From DASRDB01 sp035652815 (GTDB lineage Bacteria > Chloroflexota > Ktedonobacteria > Ktedonobacterales > Ktedonobacteraceae): a stretch of DNA of 64,000 nucleotides. This document shows positions 7,965 to 16,185 of this stretch, piece by piece. Under the pieces are notes generated by a model, which searched no databases, was not told the origin of the DNA, and saw only the letters and a list, made by a program, of their open reading frames with translations. Every line of letters begins with the position of its first letter. The first letter of the stretch is position 1. The stretch is from the NCBI GenBank assembly GCA_035652815.1, contig DASRDB010000014.1, positions 210,798-274,797 on the forward strand, in the 5' to 3' direction. The position numbers and the translations under genes are program-made.

Positions 7965-9845
7965 CTATAGCTGCGACAACAGTTCATTCAGCCGATTGAC
8001 GAATGAAGTTGGATTCTCCAGCATTTCGCCGCGACTGAGGACGGACTGGTCGAAGAGAATGTGCGCCCAGTCGCGAAATTTCTGCTCGTCGCGTTCGTTG
8101 CTCATTTTGACGAGAATGGGATGATGGGTGTTGATCTCCAGAATGGGCTTGCCAGAAGGCAGCTTCTGACCCATCGCTTTCAGCAGGCGTTCAAGGCTGG
8201 GGTCCATGTCGTACTCGTCAACGACCAGGCAGGCGGGCGAGGTGGTCAGGCGAGTGGAGACGCGCACGTCCTTGACCTGCTCGTTCAGGACCTCTTTCAG
8301 GCGTTTTACCAGTTCCTGCACTTCGCCGACTTCGGGCTGCTGCTCGTTCTGATCCTGCACAAGGTCGGGAATCTTGCTCAGGTCAACCTCGCCGCGTGAG
8401 ATGGATTGCAGTTGCTTGCCCTCGAACTCGGTCAGTTCGGAGACCAGCAAGTGATCTACGGCATCCGAAAGCAGCAGCACCTCGACGCCCTTCTTTTTGA
8501 AGATTTCCAGCAAGGGGCTGTTGGCGGCAGCGGCATAGGTATCGGCGATCATGTAGTAGATTTTTTCCTGACCTTCGCGCATGCGGCTCACGTAGGTTTC
8601 CAGCGAGACGTTCTGGGTTTCGCCATCGGAATGCGTGGTGGCGAAGCGCAGGAGTTTGGCGAGCGTTTCGCGGTTGGCGTGATCTTCGGCGAGACCTTCT
8701 TTGAGGACGCGCCCGAACTCGTCCCAGAATTTCTGATACTTCTCCGGCTCCTTCGCGGCCATATCGGTCAGCAGACCCAGCACCTTTTTGACGGCGTTAT
8801 TGCGAATGGTGTCGATCAGTCGGTTATGCTGCAATATTTCGCGGGAGACGTTGAGCGGCAAGTCGCTCGAATCGACAACTCCGCGCACGAAACGCAGGTA
8901 GCCGGGGATAAGCTGCTCAGCGTCGTCCATGATAAAAACGCGCCGGACGTAGAGCTTGACGCCGTGTCGCCGCTCGCGGTTCCATAGATCAAAGGGAGCC
9001 TTCGAGGGAATGTAGAGCAGCAGGATGTATTCTTGCGTGCCCTCCATACGGCTGTGGACGTAGGCCAGCGGGTCGTTGAAATCATGCGAAAGGGTGCGAT
9101 AGAATTCGTTATACTCTTCCTCGGTGATCTCGCTGCGCGGGCGCGTCCAGAGGGCGGCGGCGCTATTGACGCGCTCCTCCTCGCCCGTGTCCTTGCCCTC
9201 GACCTGCATCATAATGGGTACGGAGATGTGGTCGGAGAACTTCTTGATGATCGAGCGCAGGCGATAGCCATTGAGCAACTCATCTTCGTCCGGGCGCAGG
9301 TGCAGCACGACTTCGGTGCCGCGAGAGTGCTTCTCAACGTTCTCAATCGAGTACTCGCCCTGCCCGTCGGACTCCCAGCGCACGCCTTCACTTGCAGGCG
9401 CGCCCGCCTTGCGCGTCGTCAGCGTCACTTTATCTGCAACGACAAAGGACGAGTAGAATCCAACGCCGAATTGACCGATGAGGTTGGCGTCTTTCTGCTG
9501 ATCGCCGGTCAGCGAGGCAAGAAATTCGCGCGTTCCCGATCTGGCGATGGTGCCGATATTGGCAATCACCTCGTCGCGAGTCATGCCAATACCGTTATCG
9601 CTGACGGTAATGGTACGGGCGTCTTTATCATACGAAACGCGAATCTTGAACTCGGTATCATTTTCATAAAGAGCGGGATCAGAGAGCGCCGCGAAACGCA
9701 GGCGGTCGATAGCGTCCGAGGCGTTCGAGATAAGTTCGCGTAAAAAGACCTCCTTGTTGGAGTACAAGGAGTGAATCATCAGGTCAAGCAGTTGTTTGAC
9801 TTCCGCCTGGAAGCCCATCGTCTCTTTATGTGTTTCCACTGCCAT
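7965..9845 (-). CDS. htpG: molecular chaperone HtpG (Hsp90)
   Basis: ATP-dependent cytosolic chaperone of the Hsp90 family, 626 residues, close to the E. coli length. The GHKL ATP-binding N-domain shows ELISNASDAIDRLRF, DNGIGMT and the lid GQFGVGFYSSF; the middle domain has VRRVFIMDD and SSDLPLNVSREILQ; the C-terminal dimerisation domain is intact. The start is placed at ATG 9845 (MAVETHKET), because AAAGGAG lies 10 bp upstream; an upstream in-frame frame would start inside the ribosome site. A CIRCE-like operator 100 bp upstream suggests HrcA control of heat-shock expression. Monocistronic. Confidence 0.98.
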   Translation of the reverse strand: MAVETHKETMGFQAEVKQLLDLMIHSLYSNKEVFLRELISNASDAIDRLRFAALSDPALYENDTEFKIRVSYDKDARTITVSDNGIGMTRDEVIANIGTIARSGTREFLASLTGDQQKDANLIGQFGVGFYSSFVVADKVTLTTRKAGAPASEGVRWESDGQGEYSIENVEKHSRGTEVVLHLRPDEDELLNGYRLRSIIKKFSDHISVPIMMQVEGKDTGEEERVNSAAALWTRPRSEITEEEYNEFYRTLSHDFNDPLAYVHSRMEGTQEYILLLYIPSKAPFDLWNRERRHGVKLYVRRVFIMDDAEQLIPGYLRFVRGVVDSSDLPLNVSREILQHNRLIDTIRNNAVKKVLGLLTDMAAKEPEKYQKFWDEFGRVLKEGLAEDHANRETLAKLLRFATTHSDGETQNVSLETYVSRMREGQEKIYYMIADTYAAAANSPLLEIFKKKGVEVLLLSDAVDHLLVSELTEFEGKQLQSISRGEVDLSKIPDLVQDQNEQQPEVGEVQELVKRLKEVLNEQVKDVRVSTRLTTSPACLVVDEYDMDPSLERLLKAMGQKLPSGKPILEINTHHPILVKMSNERDEQKFRDWAHILFDQSVLSRGEMLENPTSFVNRLNELLSQL

Positions 9846-9942
9846 ATTCAACATACTCCTTTGCTGCAAGAAACGATAGAAAAGAACGGCATCTGAGGCA
9901 TATTCCAGTTATTTATAGTATCAAACTCGGCTAACAATTACA

Positions 9943-9969
9943 ATAGCATTCTCAAGGGAAGAGTGCTAA
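9943..9969 (-). promoter_or_regulatory. CIRCE operator (HrcA site) upstream of htpG
   Basis: Minus strand TTAGCACTC, nine bases, GAATGCTAT. The consensus is TTAGCACTC-N9-GAGTGCTAA, so the left arm is perfect, the spacing exact and the right arm differs at two positions. A possible promoter (TTGTAA-17-TACTAT) lies directly downstream. HrcA itself is not in the window. Confidence 0.8.
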
Positions 9970-10065
9970 ATAGAAGAATATGTTAATATAATGAAATGAG
10001 CATAAAGATGTTCGCTTCACCGGGCTTGTATTGAAGAGCATCAAGTTGGAAAGGAATAATCTATT

Positions 10066-10314
10066 ATGAGAAACAATCCCTGGAACACTCCCTGGGGCCA
10101 GTTCGTCAAAACAGGCGCTCCAGCAGGAGCTAATTATGCAATCAATAAGTACCGGGGATGCAGAAGAATATACGCTATATGGACAATAATAGTTGGGCTT
10201 CTTTTGGCTACAATAGGTTTATCCGTTCCAGGTTCTTCACTACTTGCTGCTGGTTTTTTCCTCATTTTGGGTTTACTTTTAATAATCGGGGGATTCAAGA
10301 ACATAAAGGGATAA
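10066..10314 (+). CDS. small two-helix membrane protein
   Basis: 82 residues, not assigned to a family. A polar N-terminus of about 30 residues (rich in Asn, Trp, Gly) is followed by two hydrophobic helices (about 36-55 and 58-77), ending in Lys/Gly. AAAGGA precedes the ATG by about 10 bp. The stop TAA overlaps the next ATG (TAATG), so it is translationally coupled to the aminotransferase gene. Confidence 0.7.
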   Translation: MRNNPWNTPWGQFVKTGAPAGANYAINKYRGCRRIYAIWTIIVGLLLATIGLSVPGSSLLAAGFFLILGLLLIIGGFKNIKG

Positions 10315-11669
10315 TGGATATCACCATGCCAGAATGTACACTTCTACAATTAACCCCAGCCATGCAAAACCTGGCAAGTTCCGCAACTCTATCAATGAAT
10401 GAAGCAGTGAAGGCGCGGAAAGCGGCCGGACGCAAGACGATTCATCTTGGTTTCGGCGAGGCATCGTTTCCACTACATCCCCTCTTGAAAGAGGCGTTGA
10501 GCAGGGCAGCTACGCATACTGGTTACGGACCACTACAGGGTATTCCCACGTTGCGAAAAGCTATCGCGAATTATCTTGAACGCACAAGGCAGATTGCGGC
10601 GGCTCCCGAATATGTGGCAGTTGCGCCAGGGAGCAAGCCCTTGCTCTATGCGCTAATGCAAATTCTAGATGGGGATGTGCTTTTGCCTATTCCCTCCTGG
10701 GTCAGCTATGCGCCACAGGCACGATTGGCCGGAAAACAAGTTTTTGGAGTAGAAAGCGACCCGGCGGATGCTCATACGCTGACGCGGGAAAGGCTTTCTA
10801 ACACACTGGCCCAGGCCCGGCAGCAGGGAGCTAGCCCGCGCATCCTGGTGGTCAATACGCCGAGCAATCCGACAGGAGGCATGTTTAGCAGCCAGGACGC
10901 AGAGGCCATTGCCATGTGGTGTAAAGCAGAGGGCATAACGTTAATCTGCGACGAGATTTACGCGGAACTGGCGCATGGCTGGCGCGAGCATGTCTCGCCT
11001 GCGCGCTTCTATCCAGAGGGTAGTATTGTGACGGGTGGGCTTTCAAAGGCTTTTTCGGCTGGCGGTTGGCGGCTGGGATATGCTTCCCTACCCATTACAG
11101 ATGATGGCAAACGCTTGATGACCGCTTTACGCGCGATGGCAAGCGAAATCTGGTCTTCAGCAACCACGCCAGTACAGGAAGCGGCTACGGTTGCCTATAC
11201 ATACCCACCTGAATTAGAGCGTTATGTACGCCGTTCAGCAACCATTCATGGATATGCTACAAATAGACTATATGAAAAGCTGGTAGACCTGAGAATAGAT
11301 TGTCCGCAACCTGCGGGAGCATTTTATCTCTATCCCGATTTCTCGCCCTTGCGTACAAAACTACAAAAGCGGGGTATTACTACGAGCGAGGAACTGGCCC
11401 ATCATTTATTAGAGGAATGGGATATTGCGACGCTGCCAGGGGTTGCGTTTGGCGATAGGCCCGATGCGTTGCGATTGCGATTGGCGACCAGCATGTTGTA
11501 TGTGCCGGAGGATGTTGAGAGCGAGGAGGAAAAGGATGTTGTGTTATGGGAGTTGCTGGAACAGGCGGATAGGCTACCGGGCAATGGGAAAGATGAAGGG
11601 GTAGGATTGAAGTTGCCAGAGCTTGAACGGGTGCGGGAGCGGTTTGAGGGTTTTGTGAAATCATTTTGA
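10314..11669 (+). CDS. PLP-dependent class I/II aminotransferase
   Basis: Fold-type I aminotransferase of the aspartate aminotransferase superfamily, 451 residues, cytosolic. Visible landmarks: substrate loop GFGEASFPLHP, NTPSNPTGG (cofactor-binding Asn), CDEIYAEL (Asp pairing with the pyridine N), and SKAFSAGGWRLGY with the Schiff-base Lys at about 245; the C-terminal domain carries the substrate-carboxylate Arg in the LRLRLATS region. The substrate is not determinable; similar proteins use aspartate, aromatic or branched-chain amino acids. The start at 10314 overlaps the previous stop as TAATG, with AAAGGG as ribosome site. The C-terminal 40 residues extend beyond the usual family end. A palindrome at 11682-11723 follows the stop. 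Confidence 0.9.
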   Translation: MDITMPECTLLQLTPAMQNLASSATLSMNEAVKARKAAGRKTIHLGFGEASFPLHPLLKEALSRAATHTGYGPLQGIPTLRKAIANYLERTRQIAAAPEYVAVAPGSKPLLYALMQILDGDVLLPIPSWVSYAPQARLAGKQVFGVESDPADAHTLTRERLSNTLAQARQQGASPRILVVNTPSNPTGGMFSSQDAEAIAMWCKAEGITLICDEIYAELAHGWREHVSPARFYPEGSIVTGGLSKAFSAGGWRLGYASLPITDDGKRLMTALRAMASEIWSSATTPVQEAATVAYTYPPELERYVRRSATIHGYATNRLYEKLVDLRIDCPQPAGAFYLYPDFSPLRTKLQKRGITTSEELAHHLLEEWDIATLPGVAFGDRPDALRLRLATSMLYVPEDVESEEEKDVVLWELLEQADRLPGNGKDEGVGLKLPELERVRERFEGFVKSF

Positions 11670-11681
11670 TGTATATCGAGA

Positions 11682-11723
11682 GGAGACCGGAAGGCACCCG
11701 CAAGGGGATGCCTTCCGGTCTCC
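11682..11723. terminator. palindrome between convergent genes (family C repeat)
   Basis: 15-bp perfect arms GGAGACCGGAAGGCA/TGCCTTCCGGTCTCC around CCCGCAAGGGGA. It lies between the convergent aminotransferase and aldo/keto reductase genes and could stop both transcripts, though it lacks a U-run. The centre (CCCGCAAGGGGA) is shared with the larger palindrome at 43868 and, with one base change, with that at 20623. Confidence 0.6.
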
Positions 11724-11746
11724 CTGTACACGTGAAATGCCCAACA

Positions 11747-12694
11747 TTATTGCGCCGCCTTATCAATCCTGGCAAATTCCTCTTCAGTGAGACGCCAGCC
11801 GATGGCTCCGGCATTTTCGGTGGCCTGACGGAGGTTTTTCGCACCTGGAATGGGGATAATAAGGTCGTCCTTTGTGAGCAGCCAGTTAAGGGCTACCTGG
11901 GCAATGGTTTTGCCGCGTTCCTGAGCGATGGATTCGAGCGTTTGCAGCAAGGGTTCGATTTTGCGCAGGCGGGCGGGACGGGACATCAGGCGGCGTACCG
12001 GAGATAGCGCGGCTTTGGGGATGTTGCCAGAGCGGTACTTGCCTGTCAAAAAGCCTTGTTCAAGGGGGCTGTAGGCGATCAGAGAGACGTTGAGTTCGCG
12101 GCAGGCATCTAGCACACCGTTCTTTTCGGGTTTGCGATGCAGCAGGCTGTAATGCACCTGGTTCGAGGCCAGGGAAATGCCGTGCCGGGCCAGGCGAGCA
12201 TGTGCGCGGCGCATCAGCGAGGCGTTGTAGTTGCTCACGCCCACGGCGCGCACTTTGCCGGAACGCACAGCCCTGGCGAGCGCATCCATGAGACGCTGCT
12301 GGTTGATAAAGGTGTAGGGCCAGTGTATCTGGTAGAGGTCTATCGAGGAAACGCCCAGGCGTTCCAGGCTGGCATCGAGAGCATCGAGCAGCGTGGAGGC
12401 CGAAAATCTTGTCGGCAAGGGGGCGAATTTGGTGGCAATAATCGCGGGTCGGCCATCAGCGCGAATGCACTCACCAAGAATGCGCTCCGATTCTCCATTG
12501 CCATATATTTCGGCGGTATCGAAAAAGTTGAGTCCAGCATCCATGCAGGCTTTGAAGGCTGAGTTGACATCTTCACGAGTATAATTCTTGCCGTAACCCC
12601 AGAAGCCGGTATCGCCCCAACTCCAGGTGCCAATACCCATAGCCGGTACGACGATGCCTGTCGCGCCGAGTTGTCTTGAATCGAGTTGTAGCAT
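11747..12694 (-). CDS. aldo/keto reductase
   Basis: NAD(P)H-dependent oxidoreductase with a TIM-barrel fold, 315 residues, cytosolic. The catalytic tetrad is intact: Asp59, Tyr64, Lys89 and His124 (motifs FFDTAEIYGNG, ATKF, QIHWP). The C-terminal cofactor region includes IPIPGAKNLRQATEN. The architecture matches the YdhF/IolS/Gfo-type AKRs acting on small aldehydes; the substrate is unknown. The ATG has AAGGA upstream. Monocistronic, convergent with the aminotransferase. Confidence 0.93.
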   Translation of the reverse strand: MLQLDSRQLGATGIVVPAMGIGTWSWGDTGFWGYGKNYTREDVNSAFKACMDAGLNFFDTAEIYGNGESERILGECIRADGRPAIIATKFAPLPTRFSASTLLDALDASLERLGVSSIDLYQIHWPYTFINQQRLMDALARAVRSGKVRAVGVSNYNASLMRRAHARLARHGISLASNQVHYSLLHRKPEKNGVLDACRELNVSLIAYSPLEQGFLTGKYRSGNIPKAALSPVRRLMSRPARLRKIEPLLQTLESIAQERGKTIAQVALNWLLTKDDLIIPIPGAKNLRQATENAGAIGWRLTEEEFARIDKAAQ

Positions 12695-13121
12695 ATCTAT
12701 CCTTATTTCTACTCATTTCATAATTCGCATGCCATGAAAAAGACTTTCTCGCCTGTCATCCTTCGTCTGCGGCCTCAACACACGAATCGTTCGGCGCGCG
12801 AGATCCTTCGCTCCGCTCAAGATGACAGGTTGAGGTAGGTTGGTAATGGCTTGCCATGAAAAAGACTTTCTCGCCTGTCATCCTGAGCGAAGCGAAGGAT
12901 CTCGCGCTTGCCATGTCGAGACAATGGGAACCTCAGTTCCTTCGCTCCGCTCAGGATGACAGGTTGAGGTAGGTTGGTAATGGCTTGCTATATTGACGAA
13001 TCATAGCATGCATCCTGGTAATTTTTCCAGGATAGAAACTGTTGAAATCACCGATGCGCTTTTTTGTACGGGAGCGTATAGTTGGGATACGGGTTCCAAC
13101 CTTTTCAAGAGAGAAACAACT
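12695..13121. other. spacer made mostly of a duplicated repeat element
   Basis: Holds two tandem copies of a family A element (12731-12852 and 12853-12986), then about 130 bp of unassigned DNA leading to the S1C protease. An in-frame extension of the protease back to 12993 has no ribosome site and was not accepted. Confidence 0.7.
12731..12986. repeat. tandem duplication carrying family A palindromes
   Basis: Two copies (122 and 134 bp) both begin GCCATGAAAAAGACTTTCTC and both end GGTTGAGGTAGGTTGGTAAT+GGCTT. Each contains a family A palindrome (12752-12829 degenerate, 12874-12963 better preserved). The flanks are near identical while the palindrome centres differ. Confidence 0.9.
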
Positions 13122-14057
13122 ATGGAGCAGACAAACGGCACAACTACTTCTACCAATCCCCATAACGCTTCACTGTTGCGGCAATTATCTAACCAGATGG
13201 CCGACGCGGTCGAGAAGGTCACGCCTTCGGTCGTGCTTGTGCGTGGACGCGAACGGCAACCGGCAAGCGGGCTGGTCTACGCGCCGGGACTGGTATTGAC
13301 CGCCGATCATGTTTTGGAGCGCGATGAGAATATTACGATTTCGACATCCAATGGGCAGACGCTAAGCGCGCAGCTTGTGGGGCGCGATAAGGCAAGCGAC
13401 GTGGCAGTATTGCGCGTGGATGGCCTTGACGTACCAGCGATTACAGCCTCGCAGGAAAAGGCGCGGGTCGGACAACTGGTGATCGCGATTGGTCGAACGT
13501 CGGACGAGGGGCCAATGGCGAGTTCGGGCATCATCAGCATTCTCGGCGGGCCGATTCGCACCAGTAATGGCGTGCTGCTTGAGCGCTATATGCGGACGGA
13601 TGCAATTCCCTATCCTGGCTTCTCGGGCGGCGCACTCATCGATACGCAGGGACAGGTTCTCGGCATGCTAACGACGGGGCTGGTGAACGGCCTGGCGCTG
13701 GCAATTCCTCTCGATATCGCGACACGCACCGCTAACACCCTGGCTCAGCAGGGACATATTGCGCGTGGCTACCTGGGTATCAGCAGCCAGTTGGTGCAGA
13801 TTCCCGAGGCGCAACGGGGTGGAAAGACCCAGGAATACGGATTGCTCATCTTGAATGTCGATGAGAACAGCCCGGCGCAGCAGGCAGGTATTCTGCTTGG
13901 CGATATCCTGATTACGCTTGATGGGCATGCCATACGCGATGCCGAGGATTTGCAGGTGCTGCTGGCAGGAGAGCGCGTAGGCAAAACGGTGCCTATCGAG
14001 GTGATTCGTGGCAATACGCTTCATACCCTGCAAGTGACGATCCGGCAGCGACAATAA
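13122..14057 (+). CDS. S1C serine protease with PDZ domain (HtrA/DegP-like)
   Basis: Trypsin-fold protease of the S1C family, 311 residues. The catalytic triad is readable: His63 (LVLTADHVL), Asp93 (DKASDVAVLRVDG) and Ser168 (GFSGGALID). A PDZ domain covers about 220-308 (RGYLGISSQL, then SPAQQAGILLGDILITLDG). Neither a signal peptide nor a membrane anchor is visible with the start at ATG 13122, so the protein may be cytosolic or the start may be further upstream (in-frame to 12993, but that extension is polar too). Thirteen bp separate it from a second S1C gene, so the two form an operon. Confidence 0.9.
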   Translation: MEQTNGTTTSTNPHNASLLRQLSNQMADAVEKVTPSVVLVRGRERQPASGLVYAPGLVLTADHVLERDENITISTSNGQTLSAQLVGRDKASDVAVLRVDGLDVPAITASQEKARVGQLVIAIGRTSDEGPMASSGIISILGGPIRTSNGVLLERYMRTDAIPYPGFSGGALIDTQGQVLGMLTTGLVNGLALAIPLDIATRTANTLAQQGHIARGYLGISSQLVQIPEAQRGGKTQEYGLLILNVDENSPAQQAGILLGDILITLDGHAIRDAEDLQVLLAGERVGKTVPIEVIRGNTLHTLQVTIRQRQ

Positions 14058-14070
14058 GGGAAGCAAGCAA

Positions 14071-14997
14071 ATGACACAGTCAACGACATTTTCAACCTCG
14101 TCAGCGTTTCCAGATGTTTTCTCTGAGGCTCTGACAGCCATCTTCGAGCAGGCGCAACCCGCCATTGTGCAGGTGCGAACCGAGGGCAGAGGCGGCGGAA
14201 CGGGTGTCATCTGGCATGAAGACGGGCGTATCATCACCAATCATCACGTTGTCGCCAGGGATGGCGCAAGGATTGAGGTGCTGCTTCCGGATGGCCGCTT
14301 GTTTGCGGCGAAGGTGCTGCATCGCAATCCCAGGCTCGACCTCGCGCTGCTGAAAATCGAGGGCGATTCGCTTAAGCGGCTGCGCTCGGGCGATTCGTCG
14401 AAGCTGCGCGTTGGCGAATGGGTCTTCGCGATTGGGCATCCCTGGGGGCAACGCTGGGTCGTCACGGCGGGCATCATGAGCATGATGCGTACCGCGAAGC
14501 TGGCCGATGACCTGAAGATGCAGTACATCCAGTCGGACGTGGAACTGGCTCCAGGCAATTCAGGCGGGCCATTGCTCAACGCGGACGGCGAGGTGGTCGG
14601 CATCAATGCCATGATCTTCGGCGGCGACCTCTCGGTAGCCATTCCCAGCAACGTGGTGAATAGCTGGCTGGCGGAACTACCTCAGAGGCGGGTAACGCTC
14701 GGCGTAGAAATCACGACGGTAGAATTGCCAGCCGCTTTTCGCATATCGGCTGGAATCGAGCAAAGGAGCGGCGTGCTGGTATGTGGTATCCGTAAAGAGC
14801 GACAGGCGAAATACCAGGACCTCTTCGTCGGGGATGTACTGCTCTTCACAGGCAATACTCCATTGCCTGATAATGGCGCGCTGCTGAACCTGCTGAGCAA
14901 GAGCGAGGAGCGAGAACGGCTGTCTGTCAAGGTGCTGCGCGGCGGTGAAGTGAAAGAATTAGAGATTGGCACCCTGCTGGTGGAACAGGCAGAGTGA
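14071..14997 (+). CDS. S1C serine protease with PDZ-like C-terminus
   Basis: Second HtrA-like protease, 308 residues. Triad His59 (IITNHHVV), Asp90 (NPRLDLALLKIEG) and Ser164 (PGNSGGPLLN) are all intact, with the GHPWGQRWVVTAGIMS loop typical of DegQ/DegS. The C-terminal 100 residues form a degenerate PDZ (GVLVCGIRK...LFVGDVLLFTGNTP). As with its neighbour, no signal peptide or transmembrane helix is visible. It is only moderately similar to the upstream copy, so this is an old duplication or two different subfamilies. It follows the first protease by 13 bp; GGAAGC serves as ribosome site. Confidence 0.9.
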   Translation: MTQSTTFSTSSAFPDVFSEALTAIFEQAQPAIVQVRTEGRGGGTGVIWHEDGRIITNHHVVARDGARIEVLLPDGRLFAAKVLHRNPRLDLALLKIEGDSLKRLRSGDSSKLRVGEWVFAIGHPWGQRWVVTAGIMSMMRTAKLADDLKMQYIQSDVELAPGNSGGPLLNADGEVVGINAMIFGGDLSVAIPSNVVNSWLAELPQRRVTLGVEITTVELPAAFRISAGIEQRSGVLVCGIRKERQAKYQDLFVGDVLLFTGNTPLPDNGALLNLLSKSEERERLSVKVLRGGEVKELEIGTLLVEQAE

Positions 14998-15053
14998 CCG
15001 CATCAAAAATGGAGAGTGATGCAGTTTTACAACATGGGGCGGACACTCGCCCC

Positions 15054-15140
15054 ATGTCATCCTGAGCGCAGCGAAGGATCTGTGTGCCCCGGCGATTCGT
15101 GTGCGAGGCCGCAGATCCTTCGCTGCGCTCAGGATGACAT
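15054..15140. repeat. intergenic palindromic repeat, family A
   Basis: Perfect 29-bp arms (ATGTCATCCTGAGCGCAGCG...) with both conserved flanks: left GTTTTACAACATGGGG, right GCCTGGATATCCTC. Located between the convergent S1C operon and DUF1206 gene. Confidence 0.95.
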
Positions 15141-15172
15141 GCCTGGATATCCTCGTTTTTGATTCAGGATGT

Positions 15173-16033
15173 TTAGCCGACCTTACGATAGCGAGCTTCT
15201 ACGAAGGAGTAAATGCCGTAGGCGATCAGACCAAGCGCGACGATGCCGAGCAAGATCGGGCCAAAGGGTTGGCTCGCAAGTTCAGCCAGCGCGGAGTCAA
15301 GACCTTTCGCCTCACCTGGGTTGTGCTGTACAGCAGCGACAATCAGGAAGATGCCGACAATAGTGAAAACGACCGCCAGGGCGGCATAGCCGAAGCGGCC
15401 CGCGAAAACGGCTCCCTTTCGCATGCTTTCATTCAGGCCAGTCAGGCTGAGATGGCGTTTGAAATCGGCCTTGTATGCCTTTTTGTAAAACAGGTATCCG
15501 GCGATGCCAAGCACGACCAGGCCAACGATAACAACAAGCGCCACACCAAAGGGCAGGTGCAACAGGCGGGCCGTCCAGTCCTGCGTCGAACTGGTGGAAC
15601 TTTTGCCAGCACTGCCGCTGCCAGCGACCAGTTGATAGGCTCCAAAGGCCAGAGCGCCGTAGGCTATACCGACTGCCGCATAACCGATACGAGCAATGAT
15701 GCCTTTCGCGTCACGGCCTTCTCCCTCAGTATCGAAAATGGCCTGGATGATGCTCCACAGCGCGTAGCCAAAGAGGCCGATTGTAACGATAACGAGCAAG
15801 AATTTGCCGAACGGCTGGCCGCTGATGGTTGTCAGCGCGCCGCGCTGATCAGTCGTTGTACCGCCATGTCCGACAGCCAGCATGGCTGCCAGCCAGCCAA
15901 TAATCACATAGACAACACCTTTGACCGCGTACCCCAGGCGTGCCAGCAGGGCCACCCATTTATTGGTCGCAGCACGACGGGCCGTTTGTTTCGCCTCCTG
16001 TACGTGCCTGGGTACCGTAGTATTTGATCTCAC
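15173..16033 (-). CDS. DUF1206 family membrane protein
   Basis: Integral membrane protein of the DUF1206 family, 286 residues, with six hydrophobic helices arranged as three repeats of a two-helix unit. Each unit opens with a motif like RLGYAVKGVVYVIIG, RIGYAAVGIAYGALA or RFGYAALAVVFTIVG. No biochemical function is known for the family. The start is assigned to GTG 16033 (VRSNTTVPRHV), because GGAAAGGA lies about 10 bp upstream and the longer ATG form adds an uncharacteristic Arg-rich leader. Paralogue of the next gene upstream, which it follows by about 150 bp in the same direction. Confidence 0.88.
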   Translation of the reverse strand: MRSNTTVPRHVQEAKQTARRAATNKWVALLARLGYAVKGVVYVIIGWLAAMLAVGHGGTTTDQRGALTTISGQPFGKFLLVIVTIGLFGYALWSIIQAIFDTEGEGRDAKGIIARIGYAAVGIAYGALAFGAYQLVAGSGSAGKSSTSSTQDWTARLLHLPFGVALVVIVGLVVLGIAGYLFYKKAYKADFKRHLSLTGLNESMRKGAVFAGRFGYAALAVVFTIVGIFLIVAAVQHNPGEAKGLDSALAELASQPFGPILLGIVALGLIAYGIYSFVEARYRKVG

Positions 16034-16185
16034 AGGAATGCTTTCCTTTCCGCGACTCTCGAGGAGAGCAGAGAGCCGCATACCTTGTACCCCCCCGCGA
16101 TATCTCTCCTCACCTTCTCTGGTAACTCTGCTTCTAACACGCACAAAAGGAACAAAAAGCATACGAATAACAGAATGTGGAAAAG

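Noticed and set aside
12993..13121. N-terminal extension of the first S1C protease to 12993
   Set aside because: No ribosome site, no signal-peptide character, and part of the extension lies close to the repeat element.
15101..16027. Long plus-strand frame of 308 codons opposite the DUF1206 gene
   Set aside because: It begins in a palindromic repeat, its product has no family features and it is antisense to a clear six-helix membrane protein; it is a codon-usage shadow.
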